Notes under the pieces: generated by a model
What the model was told of the DNA's origin: nothing
The model's database searches: none
Seen by the model: only the letters and a program-made list of their open reading frames with translations
Program-made: the position numbers and the translations under genes
NCBI GenBank assembly: GCA_033961575.1
Contig: CM066729.1
Location: 97,529,001 to 97,593,000 of the forward strand
DNA from: Aselliscus stoliczkanus
Taxonomy: Eukaryota > Chordata > Mammalia > Chiroptera > Hipposideridae
Length of the DNA stretch: 64,000 nt
Reading direction: 5' to 3'
Part shown: piece after piece, positions 34,947 to 44,650 of the stretch
Layout: the number at the start of each line of letters is the position of its first letter
Numbering within the stretch: the first letter of the stretch is position 1

Positions 34947-36692
34947 TGAAACCATGTATTAGTACTATGAATTTTTGCTGCTTGATATTTTTTGCAGATA
35001 TTAGAGACTATGCAGAGACTGTTTCCTTGAATTTGTTAAAGGATTTTCACTACATTTAGATGAACAGCCACTTCTTTAATAATTTTATACTATGTAGTGT
35101 TGATGACTTATTGGTTCTTTGTTTTATTTTCCTCACCCTTGGACAATGCAAAATATCAGTTATGGTATAGCCAAATGGTACCATTGGAGATTTCACCAAG
35201 ATCTATTATACAACACCATGGAGTGTCTTGTAAGAATTATTTGAATTCCAGAGCTGGCTTTTGGTGATTTACTTCTACAGTATAATCAATAAAGCCATTA
35301 CCAGGCTAATGCCATTTGTAAAATGTGAACTTCTGAAAATTGTGCGTTCAATATTCCTTGAATATTTAGAATCGGGAGATGCAAAAAGAATAGTTTTATA
35401 TTGGCTTTTGCTCATCTGCCTGAACTACACGAAGTGAGCACTTCACTTTTCTGTATAGGAGTCATTGTTTCAAAACTGAAGGAAACTGTCTCAAAATATG
35501 AGTCCCTGAAAACACGATAACTGATAGAAAAGAGCTTGAAATCATCAATTGAAACATACTGTTTATATATTTGTTCCAAAAATCAGGGTCATATTCATTT
35601 TTTCCCCAGTGATTCATAATATACAGGGCCTGCAGTGTCCAGCTTTCTCTTTGCTTGTTGTTTTTTTTCAGAATGTTATGCTTACTGCTAAGAATATATA
35701 TCTGATTTCATTAAAATAAGCAAAATATGAATAGATATTTTAGTAAGACAGCATTTCAGTGATACTAAAACTATTCTGGGCTAATTTCATTGTGAATGCA
35801 TAAAGTATTTCACTGCAGAAATTTATAAAACCCTAACATGTTATTACTGTTAACCCTGGGACTTAGGGTAGGTAGGTAGGTAGGTAGATAGACAGACAGA
35901 CAGATAAACTAATCAATATTTGATACATAATAGCACCCCTATAAAAGAAAGGCACACATATATATTTAAATAGGTAAATATTTCATTTCACCTGTGATAA
36001 TGCTATTTCAAGTAGAAAATGTTATATGAACATATAAAGATTAAGGCAAAAATATCAGTGAAGGACATCACTCAACCCACGTCCCCTACTAAAATGTCTA
36101 TCTTAATTTAACTTTCAGTCTAATTCTAAATAACTCCTACCACATATTCCTGTCCTTTATTCTTCTTTTCTCCTATTCTTCAATTCTTGGCCACTTTTTG
36201 TATGTTATTTATTCTAAGCTGTTCAGGAACTTTCCCTGACTGATTGAAATTGATTTTTACCAGGACCACATGTGGAGTCCCAAGCTGGCAAATGATCAGG
36301 GAACTCCTTTCTAATTCCTGCCTAGGAAGCAGGAAGAGACTCTAGTCCCTGTTACAAACTGGAATACATTGAGAGGTAAATTTCACTGACATGATGCTGA
36401 CATGCCACTTCTCTCTCTCATCCAACAATAGTAAAATAAATACATTTAAAGGAAGGAAAGAAAGAAATTATTCAAATTTATTTTTTCTCTACTGAAGTCT
36501 TCTCCATAATGAATGTACTGGAAAACATGTCTAAATGTGGTTCACCAGAGGACAAATGTACCATTTCGGAATTCTGGGACTCTTGGATTACACATGGTTA
36601 TTTCTCGTTATCTCAGAGAGTAAGTAGCACGTGCCTGTGGGTGCTAACTAGGAGCAGAAGGTCTGGGAGCCATGTAGGATGTCAGGCCATTG
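34947..36692. other. Unique non-coding sequence
   Basis: No gene recognised. A TAGG/TAGA/CAGA microsatellite lies at 35867-35905. The stretch 35000-35560 is high-complexity with no repeat seen. The open frame at 36509-36757 (82 codons) has no recognisable domain and runs into a MITE. Confidence 0.4.
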
Positions 36693-36694
36693 TA

Positions 36695-36774
36695 CTGGGT
36701 TGTGACATACTTTTCATGACATACTTTTCTGTTTTTCGTTGTAAAAATGTGTCATGACTTTTCTGACAACCCAA
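36695..36774. mobile_element. 80-bp Tc1/mariner-type MITE
   Basis: Flanked by TA dinucleotides (36693-36694 and 36775-36776). The left end reads CTGGGTTGT... and the right end, reversed, TTGGGTTGTCAGAAAAGTCA. The inverted repeats are about 30 bp with a 2-bp indel, sharing GGGTTGT and CATGACA. An 80-bp length with TA flanks is typical of mariner-derived MITEs such as MADE1. It has no coding capacity. Confidence 0.8.
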
Positions 36775-37191
36775 TATATCAGAGGCCAAGAGAGAGTGAT
36801 GGTTCTAGAGACTAGCTCTAGCTTATGCAGTCCCAATACAAGTACATGGATACCTGAATTGTAAGGTACATATTATTTACAAACAGTATTTTAAGATTTT
36901 TAAGATGTATAATGAAATCATGGTGTTAAAATGAAACAAAGCAATGATTAATTTCTTGTGCAGCTTATTTCTTTAACCAATATCTTAGAAGACAACTCGT
37001 ATTTACTTTTCCAATGATTTTTTTCTTGCAAAACCTGTTATATGTAGAGATTAATTTTACAAAGACGTATCCAACAAAGTTACTCTTAACTAGCATATCT
37101 AATATATGCTAATTATTGGTTGGGTTTCTTTTGGTGTCTTTAAACCTTTGATTCAAAAAAATTTAATGATGTTTTAAGAAAACTTCGTTAA

Positions 37192-38201
37192 GGACTTCTG
37201 GTAAAATGGCGGAATAGACAGATGCTGTGCTAACTGCCTCCCAGGATCACACCAAAATTACAAGCAAATTATGCAGCATTCAACCCTGGAGGTCCCCGGA
37301 ACACTGGATGAACCGAACCACTAAATGAAGAACTTTAAGAGGAGGCCGTGTTGGGTCTGGTAGGACGGGCAGAGACGAGAGATGGCGAACCCTATGAGGG
37401 AGGTCCCAGCTGTGGGGAGGCTTCTCTGTTTGGGGGAGAGACCCTCCGGCCGCACACCAAGCTCACCAGTCCAGAGTTCCTTTGCCGGGAAGAGGAGTTC
37501 CAAGATAGCTGGCAGTAAATTAGTGAGGATTCTCTTTGCTCAGCTGGGTGAGGCTAAGAGCGGCTAGAAAATCAGTGGGGCTGGCGCCCGGGCTTGCTCA
37601 CCGGTGAGCATTTACCTGGTTGCTGGTGGAGGGAGTGACTGTGTGAGCCGGACCCAGGAACCTGCGGGGACGGACTGAACTGAGCACCTTTGGTGCAAAG
37701 GCTGGAGGTTTTTGGACTATTGTTCCCCTGGTGTGGAGCCTGCATGCGAGTGGAGTAAAGAGGACGCCATTTTGTCAGGGTTGGGCCCTCCCACAGAGGA
37801 TCAGGTCCAGAACCTCATTGGTCTGGTGGAACTGGAGCAGAAGTGCGTGTGTGCGTGCGTGTGCGCATGCAGCCTTGGATCCCCACCCTCCACCCGGCTT
37901 ATACTGCATTGCCAGGGAAACGCTGGGCGGGTGCCCTCCAGCTCTAACGGGCTGCTCACTGAGACTCGGGAGTGCGCAAGCCGCCTCGGGTCACCACTCC
38001 GCACTGTGCTTGCAGAGTTGCCAGGCTGGTGATTGGTTGTCGGGCTGCTCAGCCTGATCTGGGAGCGGCTGATTGGGACAGGCTGAGACTGGGAATTTTC
38101 CTGGGAGTGTTGGGCCGTGAGCTGTGTGCCTGCGTGATCCAGCCAGGGCTCTCCTGGTGATCTATCTAATACATCAAAGCAATCCCAGAGCAACAGCCAG
38201 A
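37192..38201 (+). promoter_or_regulatory. LINE-1 5' UTR (internal promoter region)
   Basis: Leads directly into LINE-1 ORF1 and is far richer in GC and CpG than surrounding DNA. It starts 'ggacttctggtaaaatggcggaatag', with an AAAATGGCGG word that resembles a YY1 site, as at the start of primate L1 5' UTRs. That the bat element uses it this way is inference. Antisense open frames here (for example 37801-38298, 165 codons) are not recognisable proteins. Confidence 0.7.
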
Positions 38202-39083
38202 ATGGGGAAACAAAGGAACATGTCACAAGTAAAAGATCAGAAGAAACCTCTAGAAATGGAACTAAATGAAACAGAGGGATCCAAACTTTCAGAGACACAG
38301 TTTAGAACACTGACGATAAGAATGTTTAACAAACTTAGTGAGGACATAAGGAAGGATAGAGAAATCATAAAAAACTACCAGTTAGAACTAAAGAATACAA
38401 TAACTGAAATGAAGAACACACTCAAAGGAATCACCAGTAGAGTAGATGAAGCAGAGGAGCAGATCAGTGATTTGGAAGATAAAATAGCAGAAATCACCCA
38501 GATGGCACAGCAAAAAGACCAAAGAATAAGAAACAATGAAAATAGTTTAAGAGCCCTATGGGACAAGGTGAAGCATAACCACCTTCGCCTCATAGGAATA
38601 CCAGTAGGAGAAGAGAAGAAGCAAGGGGTCAAGAACGTATTTGAAAAAATAATGACTGAAAACTTCCCTACCCTGGTGAAGGAAATCAACATACATGCCC
38701 AGGAAGTGCAGAGGGTTCCAAACAAGCTGAACCCAAACAGGTCCACACCAAGACACATCATAGTTAAAATGGCAAAGGTTAAAGACAGAGACAGAATCCT
38801 AGAGGCAGCAAGAGAAAGACAGCAGGTTACATACAATGGAACTCCTCTTAGACTAACAGCTGACTTGTCTACAGAAACTCTGCAGGCCAGAAGGGAGTGG
38901 CAGGAGATATTCAAAGGGACACAAAATAAAGGCCTACAACCAAGATTGCTCTACCCAGCACGGCTATCACTTAAAATTGAAGGAGAAATAAAGAGCTTCT
39001 CAGAAAAGAATAAGCTTAAGGAATTCATTACCGGCATTGCAAGAAATGTTAAAAGGGCTTTTTTAAACAAAAGAACGGGGTAA
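38202..39083 (+). CDS. LINE-1 ORF1 protein, open but C-terminally frameshifted
   Basis: A 293-codon open frame starting MGKQRNMSQVKDQKK. The start was chosen because the minus-strand LINE-1 ORF1 in this window also begins MGKQRN, although the frame is open 78 bases upstream. A coiled coil (roughly residues 40-115, with an ISDLEDKIAEI heptad run) is followed by an RRM-like domain from about residue 128 (LRLIGIP) and a C-terminal domain with TLQARREWQEIF. ORF1p trimers bind LINE-1 RNA as a chaperone. An 8-nt deletion after 39033 changes the expected end EFITTKPALQEMLKGLL to EFITGIARNVKRAFLNKRTG. It is transposon-encoded, and expression is unknown. Confidence 0.85.
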   Translation: MGKQRNMSQVKDQKKPLEMELNETEGSKLSETQFRTLTIRMFNKLSEDIRKDREIIKNYQLELKNTITEMKNTLKGITSRVDEAEEQISDLEDKIAEITQMAQQKDQRIRNNENSLRALWDKVKHNHLRLIGIPVGEEKKQGVKNVFEKIMTENFPTLVKEINIHAQEVQRVPNKLNPNRSTPRHIIVKMAKVKDRDRILEAARERQQVTYNGTPLRLTADLSTETLQARREWQEIFKGTQNKGLQPRLLYPARLSLKIEGEIKSFSEKNKLKEFITGIARNVKRAFLNKRTG

Positions 39084-39119
39084 ACAAGCTAACCCAAGAA
39101 GACCAGGAATACAAATAAC

Positions 39120-39705
39120 AAAATGGCAATACATATGCATTTTAAATGTGAATGGGCTAAATGCTCCAATCAAAAGACAGAGAGTGGCTGAGTGGATAAG
39201 AAAATAGGACACATGTATATGCTGTTTACAGATAGAATAAGATATTTCAGGCAAATGGAAATGAGAAAAAAAAAAAAAGCTGGAGTACCAATACTTATTT
39301 TGGACAAAAGAGACTTTAAAATGACTAAAATAAAAGACAAAGAAGGGCACTATAACCCTAATAAACATCTATGCACCCAACATAGGAACTCCTAATTACA
39401 TATAACAGATTTTGACAGACATAAAGACAGAAATCAACAGTAACACTATCATAGTAGGGGACTTCAACACCCCATTGTCACCAATGGTCAGACCCTTTAG
39501 ACAGAAAATCAATACAGAAAAAGGGGCCTTAAATGACACTTCAGACCAGCTGGACTTCGTTGATATTGTTAGAGCATTTCACCCTGAAAAAACAGAATAT
39601 ACATTCTTCTCAAGTACACATGTGACATTTTCCAAAATAGACCTTGTTAGGCCACAAAAAAAGTCTTAGTAAATTTAAGAAGATTGAAGTCATATCAAGC
39701 AGATA
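39120..39705 (+). pseudogene. LINE-1 ORF2 5' fragment (endonuclease part)
   Basis: Starts after ORF1 with 'aaaatggcaatacatatg'. The clearest open piece is 39412-39669, containing IIVGDFNTPLSP and TFSKIDL from the endonuclease domain, then a frameshift at a poly-A run before 'KFKKIEVIS'. It breaks off at about 39700, before the expected SDH motif, and joins 3' UTR sequence. Reverse transcriptase is wholly missing. Confidence 0.9.
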
Positions 39706-40398
39706 TAAAGGAAAAACTGATGGTTGCTGGCTGGGAGGGAGTGGGGAACAAGGAGAGGGGGAAGGTTTTGGACAGCATAGGTGGGTGACTACAATGTTGC
39801 TGCAGGGATATGGGGGCAGTTCTGGGAATGTAATTGATAATGTTGTGAAGAGACTATTATGTTAAGTGAAATAAGTCAGTCGGAGAAAGACAAGTACCAT
39901 ATGATCTCACTTATATGTGGAATCTGAAAAACTGAATGAACGATCAAAGTAAACAGACTCATAGATATAGAGGAAAAACTGAGGGTTGCTAGTTGGGAGG
40001 GGAGTGGGGATAAGGAGGAAGGGGAAGTGATTAGACAGCATAAATAGACAACTACAATATTGCCAAAGGGATATGAAACACAGTTCAGGGAATATAATAA
40101 TGTAAAAATTTTGGAAGGAGTAGAGGCTTGATCATTGCACTGTACACCTGAAGCTGATGATGTATAATATTGTATGCCAACTGTAACTGAATATATCGAT
40201 AGTCACGGGATGTGGAGTATACTGTGGAAGGGAATCAAAGGAATTGTAATAGATATGTATGATATGGGGGGGAGTGGGGTGGCCAACTAGGGGCAGGGGG
40301 TTGTCACTTTGGGGGGTAAAGAGTATAACTATTGCATTGTGTTGTACACCTGAAACTAATAAAAAAAATGGAAGAAAAAAAAAAGAAAACTTTGTTAA

Positions 40399-40904
40399 TA
40401 GTGCTGTTGGGGATACTTACTCAGACCAAAAACAGAAATTTAACTTGTTTTAGCAAATCAACAGATTTCTTCCTTTCACAAAAATATTTTGGCAATGTGG
40501 AAGGAGATGCAGCAGTTAGGATCATAGAATGGGCTCCTTTCTGCATCTATGCCAGCTTGTTGACTTGGCAGGCAGCCTTGGTCAAGAAACATAACCATCT
40601 TTCTGCCATTTGTTAAATTTGCATAATTAAGGAGCAATTATACATGGCATTGTTTTGTAGCAGGCTCCTCAGCTGGCCTGCCCTTATTATGGTTTCATGC
40701 CACTTTCCTGTTTTGATTACCAAGAGTTACTTTGACTTTTTGTTAATCTAATGAGGTTAAAAGTAAAGCATACTTATCAAAGCATAACTATTGAACTTGG
40801 AAAATATCTCATGAGCAAAATAAATATGTGGATATTTTCATTTAACTCCTTTGATATACCCATTAATAATGGCTTAGAGTCACATTAGTTGTTACCTAGT
40901 AGAG

Positions 40905-40905
<1 letters not shown>
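40399..40905. other. Non-coding sequence
   Basis: Unique-looking, no gene. The 94-codon frame spanning 40332-40616 starts inside the LINE-1 tail and is fortuitous. Confidence 0.45.

Positions 40906-40953
<48 letters not shown>
40906..40953. repeat. (TG)n microsatellite
   Basis: About 23 perfect GT units. A second, shorter TG run is at 41739-41759. Confidence 0.95.
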
Positions 40954-40954
<1 letters not shown>

Positions 40955-41495
40955 CCGAGAGACAAAGGTTGAGAGAGATACTTATGCTAAGTGAACAGCT
41001 ATTGATTACAAGCATGAAACTGCTTAGAAAGTTTGGTATTATCAAGTTTTCTTAATTTTCCTTCTGTTTGAAGTATGTGTTAATGTGACCATTCTATTAA
41101 TATTTCTCACTGATCATCCTGTTGATCCACACTGTGATCAGAGTATGATCACATGAGATTTCTGAAAGTGACAATATTTTATGTGGGCACACATTTGCAT
41201 GACATAATAAACCAGTCAATCATGTAAAAATTAACACGGTACTAGGGTGTCAACTTTAAATTTCACAAGTTTATATCTCACCTTGACACTTAGAGTCAGT
41301 CAGCAGTTCCTTTTATAAGCTACTCCTGACAATGTTTCTGAAACGTTTACAGAATCTACAATAGTCCCTTAATTAACACTGAGCTTCTGACCTGTTTTAT
41401 ATGAAGACACTCGCATATGCAAATGAGATATTTATGAGCTAATAATCCTTGCCTTGCAATGAAAATCTTTGGAAAACAAATTGAAAATGTTTATT
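40954..41495. other. Non-coding sequence, moderately complex
   Basis: No repeat or gene recognised. Contains 'catttgcatgacataataaaccagtcaatcatg' (octamer-like ATTTGCAT) and 'atatgcaaatgagat', which are typical of regulatory DNA but common by chance. Confidence 0.35.
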
Positions 41496-41511
41496 TAAAA
41501 ATAGGATTTTT

Positions 41512-41616
41512 TTTTTTTTTTTTGAGGGCAGTGTCACTGGCCCTCGTATGTGGGACCGAACCGGGGCCGCTGGCTTCCCAAGCCAGCACTTAACCACCGC
41601 GCCACTCGGCCGGCCC
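41512..41616 (-). mobile_element. Full-length short-form tRNA-headed SINE
   Basis: Minus-strand head 'gggccggccgagtggcgcggtggttaagtgctggcttgggaagcc', then 'ggttcggtcccacatacgagggccagtgacactgccctc' and a poly-A tail. The duplication taaaaataggattttt is at 41496-41511 and 41617-41632. Confidence 0.96.
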
Positions 41617-41967
41617 TAAAAATAGGATTTTTAAAGCCTCCCATAATAATTAAAATTGGTATTGATAAATTACATATACCTTGATTAAGAGACCTTATAG
41701 GAAAAAACTAATGTCTGTTTGACATTTGTGCTACAACCTCTGTGTGTGTGTGTGTGTGTATACATTTTCAAAAGAAAAATACACAGAATAATATTGTGAA
41801 TGTTAATACAAGATACTCATATTGAGTAACCTATTATTCTGGTTTAATGTACCATATTGCTAAGTAACCTTAAATTCTTCATAGAATTCTGTAAATAAAA
41901 ATAACCTTTAACTGATCTAAGCTAAAAAAGAAACATTTTGCATCGCATCTGATTAGAGTCTGGACTA

Positions 41968-42075
41968 GGGCTGGCAGAGTGGCGCGGTGGTTAAGTGCTG
42001 GCTTGGGAAGCCAGCAACCCCAGTTTGGGTCCCACATGTGAGGGCCAGTGACACTGCCCTCAAAAAAAAAAAAAA
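41968..42075 (+). mobile_element. Full-length short-form tRNA-headed SINE
   Basis: Starts 'gggctggcagagtggcgcggtggttaagtgctggcttggg', ends 'gacactgccctc' plus about 14 A. The perfect duplication tagagtctggacta is at 41954-41967 and 42076-42089. It lies only 350 bp from an opposite-strand copy (41512-41616), so the pair forms an inverted repeat. A 128-codon minus frame through it is not a gene. Confidence 0.97.
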
Positions 42076-42089
42076 TAGAGTCTGGACTA

Positions 42090-43118
42090 TAAAATGTGTT
42101 CAGGAATACGTAACTCCTGATCTCTTGACATCCTTCTGTGTCATGTATTTTTTTCTCAGACATTGTATATAGAGTCACCAGGGTAGCTCTATCCCCTTCC
42201 ATCTGCTTGGATTCAACTGCAACAAGAAATAGTTTCTTTTCCAGAAAAGTCAGTAAAAGCCTCACTATGCTTCATTGGCTTTGATTGGTGACATACTCAT
42301 ATGTCACCATTCGCCATGGCCAGGAAATGCAAAGCTGATGGTCATAGCCGAATGAGGTGCCCATTCCTGGGCTCAAATATGAGAATCATTATAGTAAACA
42401 GAAGACATGGATAGTATAAACTATCAGCTTAGGAGGAATTTTCTGAAGTCCACTGAAGGCCTTGGCATGGATTGAATGTAAGGGATACTGATTTGCAAGT
42501 TAGCAATTAGTGCAGTAGTTAATCTTATAAAGTTAATAGATCTGATCATTTATACAACTCTACCCTTTCGACCCTAGTCACTAAATGGTAGCTCCCTTCA
42601 AATGTTAGATCTGAATTTAAACACTTACAATTGAATTAGCATATCCGGTAGACACCTATACTATTTTAGATAATGGCAAAATTACAAGTGGCCCTTGATG
42701 TCTAAATTCCTCTAGAGCACAAATAAATTTGGATAGTAATGGCTAAATGAAGATTCTCATATAAAACACCTACTGATGCTGGAAACTTTGTTCGGTAGGC
42801 CACATAATTTAGAGTGATTCTAGGAACATTTGAAATATTCCAGTGGTAATTTTCCTTTTGGAAATTAAATTCACATTACTCCATACGATCCTGGCAACAC
42901 CCCCATCATCTGGACTGAGAACATTTTTTTCTATTAAACAGTAATTTAGAGTTCATTGAGGATAAATGGCTTACTATGACTATATAGCTGTGATGTGTTA
43001 GATCTTAGACAATAAACTGCATGATAATAAATCAAGTACACCAACACTCTACTTTGTCTTTCACAATTACATGAGTTTTAGTGAATGATGTGGGGGTCAT
43101 TTCTTCCCCAAATGTTTC
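42090..43118. other. Non-coding sequence with possible MIR remnant
   Basis: About 42885-43015 ('cattgaggataaatggcttactatgactatatagctgtgatgtgttagatc') faintly follows MIR order. The remainder has no recognised feature. Confidence 0.4.
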
Positions 43119-43541
43119 TTTTTTTTTTTTTCCTAAACATTTCATTGGAGAATTGGGGGAGGGGAACAGCATTGCGGAATCAGGGAAAGGGAACAGAAAA
43201 GTTGCTGTCTTTTTGTTCTTCAGTCTAGTTGTGGAAGATGTTGCTTCACTGGCCTATGTTGGTATCATCATTGCGCACTTCCCAGATGAGGCAGATCAGT
43301 CGCCGGCCTCTGGATGGTCGCTCACCAAGGCTATTGGCAGCTCAAACCAGCTGCCAGCCGCTCACGCTGGCTGCCGGCCACACACTGTAGCCTATGGCAG
43401 CCCACTGCAGCACTGCCCAGCTCCAGGTGGAGCTGTTGTTAGCTGTAGAGGGCAGCTTCACCGGCCCTCATATGTGGGATCCGAACCAGGGAGGCTGGCG
43501 TCCCAAGCCAGCTATTAACCAATGCGCCGCTTGGCCAGCCC
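43119..43541 (-). mobile_element. Long-form tRNA-headed SINE
   Basis: The tail (ttttttttttcctaaacatttcattggagaattggggg) is at the left and the head (gggctggccaagcggcgcattggttaatagctggcttggg on the minus strand) at the right. The segment between the body and 'ctccacctggagctgggc' is shorter than in the other long copies. A weak atttcttc match in the flanks is the best duplication seen. The 145-codon open frame across it is a SINE translation. Confidence 0.93.
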
Positions 43542-43889
43542 TATTTCTTCTTTTTTAACTTTAATGATGTTGTATCTTCATTCCAAAGAAGCGAATGGAA
43601 CATAACTTATATTTAATAACAACTTTTGAATACATGGATGGATAAATTCTTTTTTTATACTGTGGATATTATCTTCTGTACAATCTTTACAACCAAGACA
43701 GCCTCACGTGGTAGTAGAGAAGAAATTGGTATTTGTAAATAAATATTGGCAGCAAAACCACATATTTAACACAGTATAAGCATAAAGTGCAGTTGGCTCA
43801 TAAATAAATAGAATAATGTAATAAATAAAGTAATGACATTTGAAACATGAGAAAAAGATAAATTATACATTAGTGTTGGAACAAGGTGT
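43542..43889. other. AT-rich non-coding sequence
   Basis: No gene or clear repeat. Confidence 0.4.
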
Positions 43890-44650
43890 TTAATGTCTTG
43901 AAAAAAATAAAGCTGGCCCTTACTGCACTCCTTATTACAAAACACATTTCAAGTGGACCAAAAACTTAAACAATAACAATGAAAACAGTGAAATGTCTAG
44001 AAGAAATATAAAAGAATGGTGAATATCTTGGAGTAGAAATTGTATTTCAGAAGTATTAAAGGGAATTACTAAGATGTGTTATAATACAAGCAAAAAAATA
44101 GCTACGAAAAATAGCATTAAGAAAATGCAGAAGATAAATTTTAAAAAATAGTAGTATATAGTACAGAAAATAGTAATATACATGTTACATACTACTATAC
44201 ATAAAAATTATAACAATATATGATGTATTTTGTCACTAACATATTTATATATATGAATAAAAAAAACAAAATTTCAGTGGAATGTTTTGCAAACTGCATG
44301 ATCAGGCAGCTCATAGAAAAACATGAAAAAGTGCTGAGTTTTACTTATAATCAACAAAAGTACAACATAGATGAGATACCATTTTTCAACTACAAAATGG
44401 CTAAAATTTTAGTCGTGTTGTCAAGATTATTGGGATAATATGCTTTTGTAAATCTTGGTAAATGACATATACTCCTTGATTTAGTCTTTACTTTTTGGGG
44501 AATTAAAGTACAAGTATACTCCACATATTTGCCTAAGTACTTTTGTACAACCTGTTCATTCCAGCATTCTCTGTTAACTGGAAACAAGGATCAGTTAAAT
44601 AAATTGTGCTATAGCAGAATGCACTATTAAGAACATAAATGAAGTAAGTT
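43890..44650 (+). mobile_element. Old LINE-1 ORF2 end / 3' UTR fragment
   Basis: 'ccttactgcactccttattacaaaacacatttcaagtggaccaaaaacttaaacaataacaatgaaaacagtgaaatgtctagaagaaat' resembles the end of an old L1 ORF2. Further on, 'tacaacatagatgagataccatttttcaactacaaaatggctaaaattttag' is the matching 3' segment. Highly decayed, limits approximate. Confidence 0.65.

Larger units (their letters stand above)
37192..40382 (+). mobile_element. LINE-1 with complete ends, internally deleted
   Basis: A 5' UTR of about 1.0 kb starts 'ggacttctggtaaaatggcgg'. ORF1 (38202-39083) and the first part of ORF2 (about 39120-39705) follow. There is then an abrupt jump to 3' UTR sequence, part of which is present twice (39703-39850 and 39963-40110). 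The element ends 'gttgtacacctgaaactaataaaa' with an A-rich tail. The duplication aagaaaacttcgttaa (37176-37191) and aagaaaactttgttaa (40383-40398) differs at one base. The 5' end looks complete, so this is a full-length insertion that lost most of ORF2 before or after insertion. Confidence 0.93.

Noticed and set aside
37801..38298. 165-codon minus-strand open frame
   Set aside because: It is antisense to the LINE-1 5' UTR and ORF1 start, resembles no known protein, and lies in GC-rich sequence where long frames arise by chance.
38375..38914. 179-codon minus-strand open frame
   Set aside because: It is the shadow of LINE-1 ORF1 on the opposite strand.
43081..43518. 145-codon plus-strand open frame
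   Set aside because: It covers a long-form SINE from tail to head; similar frames occur in the other SINE copies.
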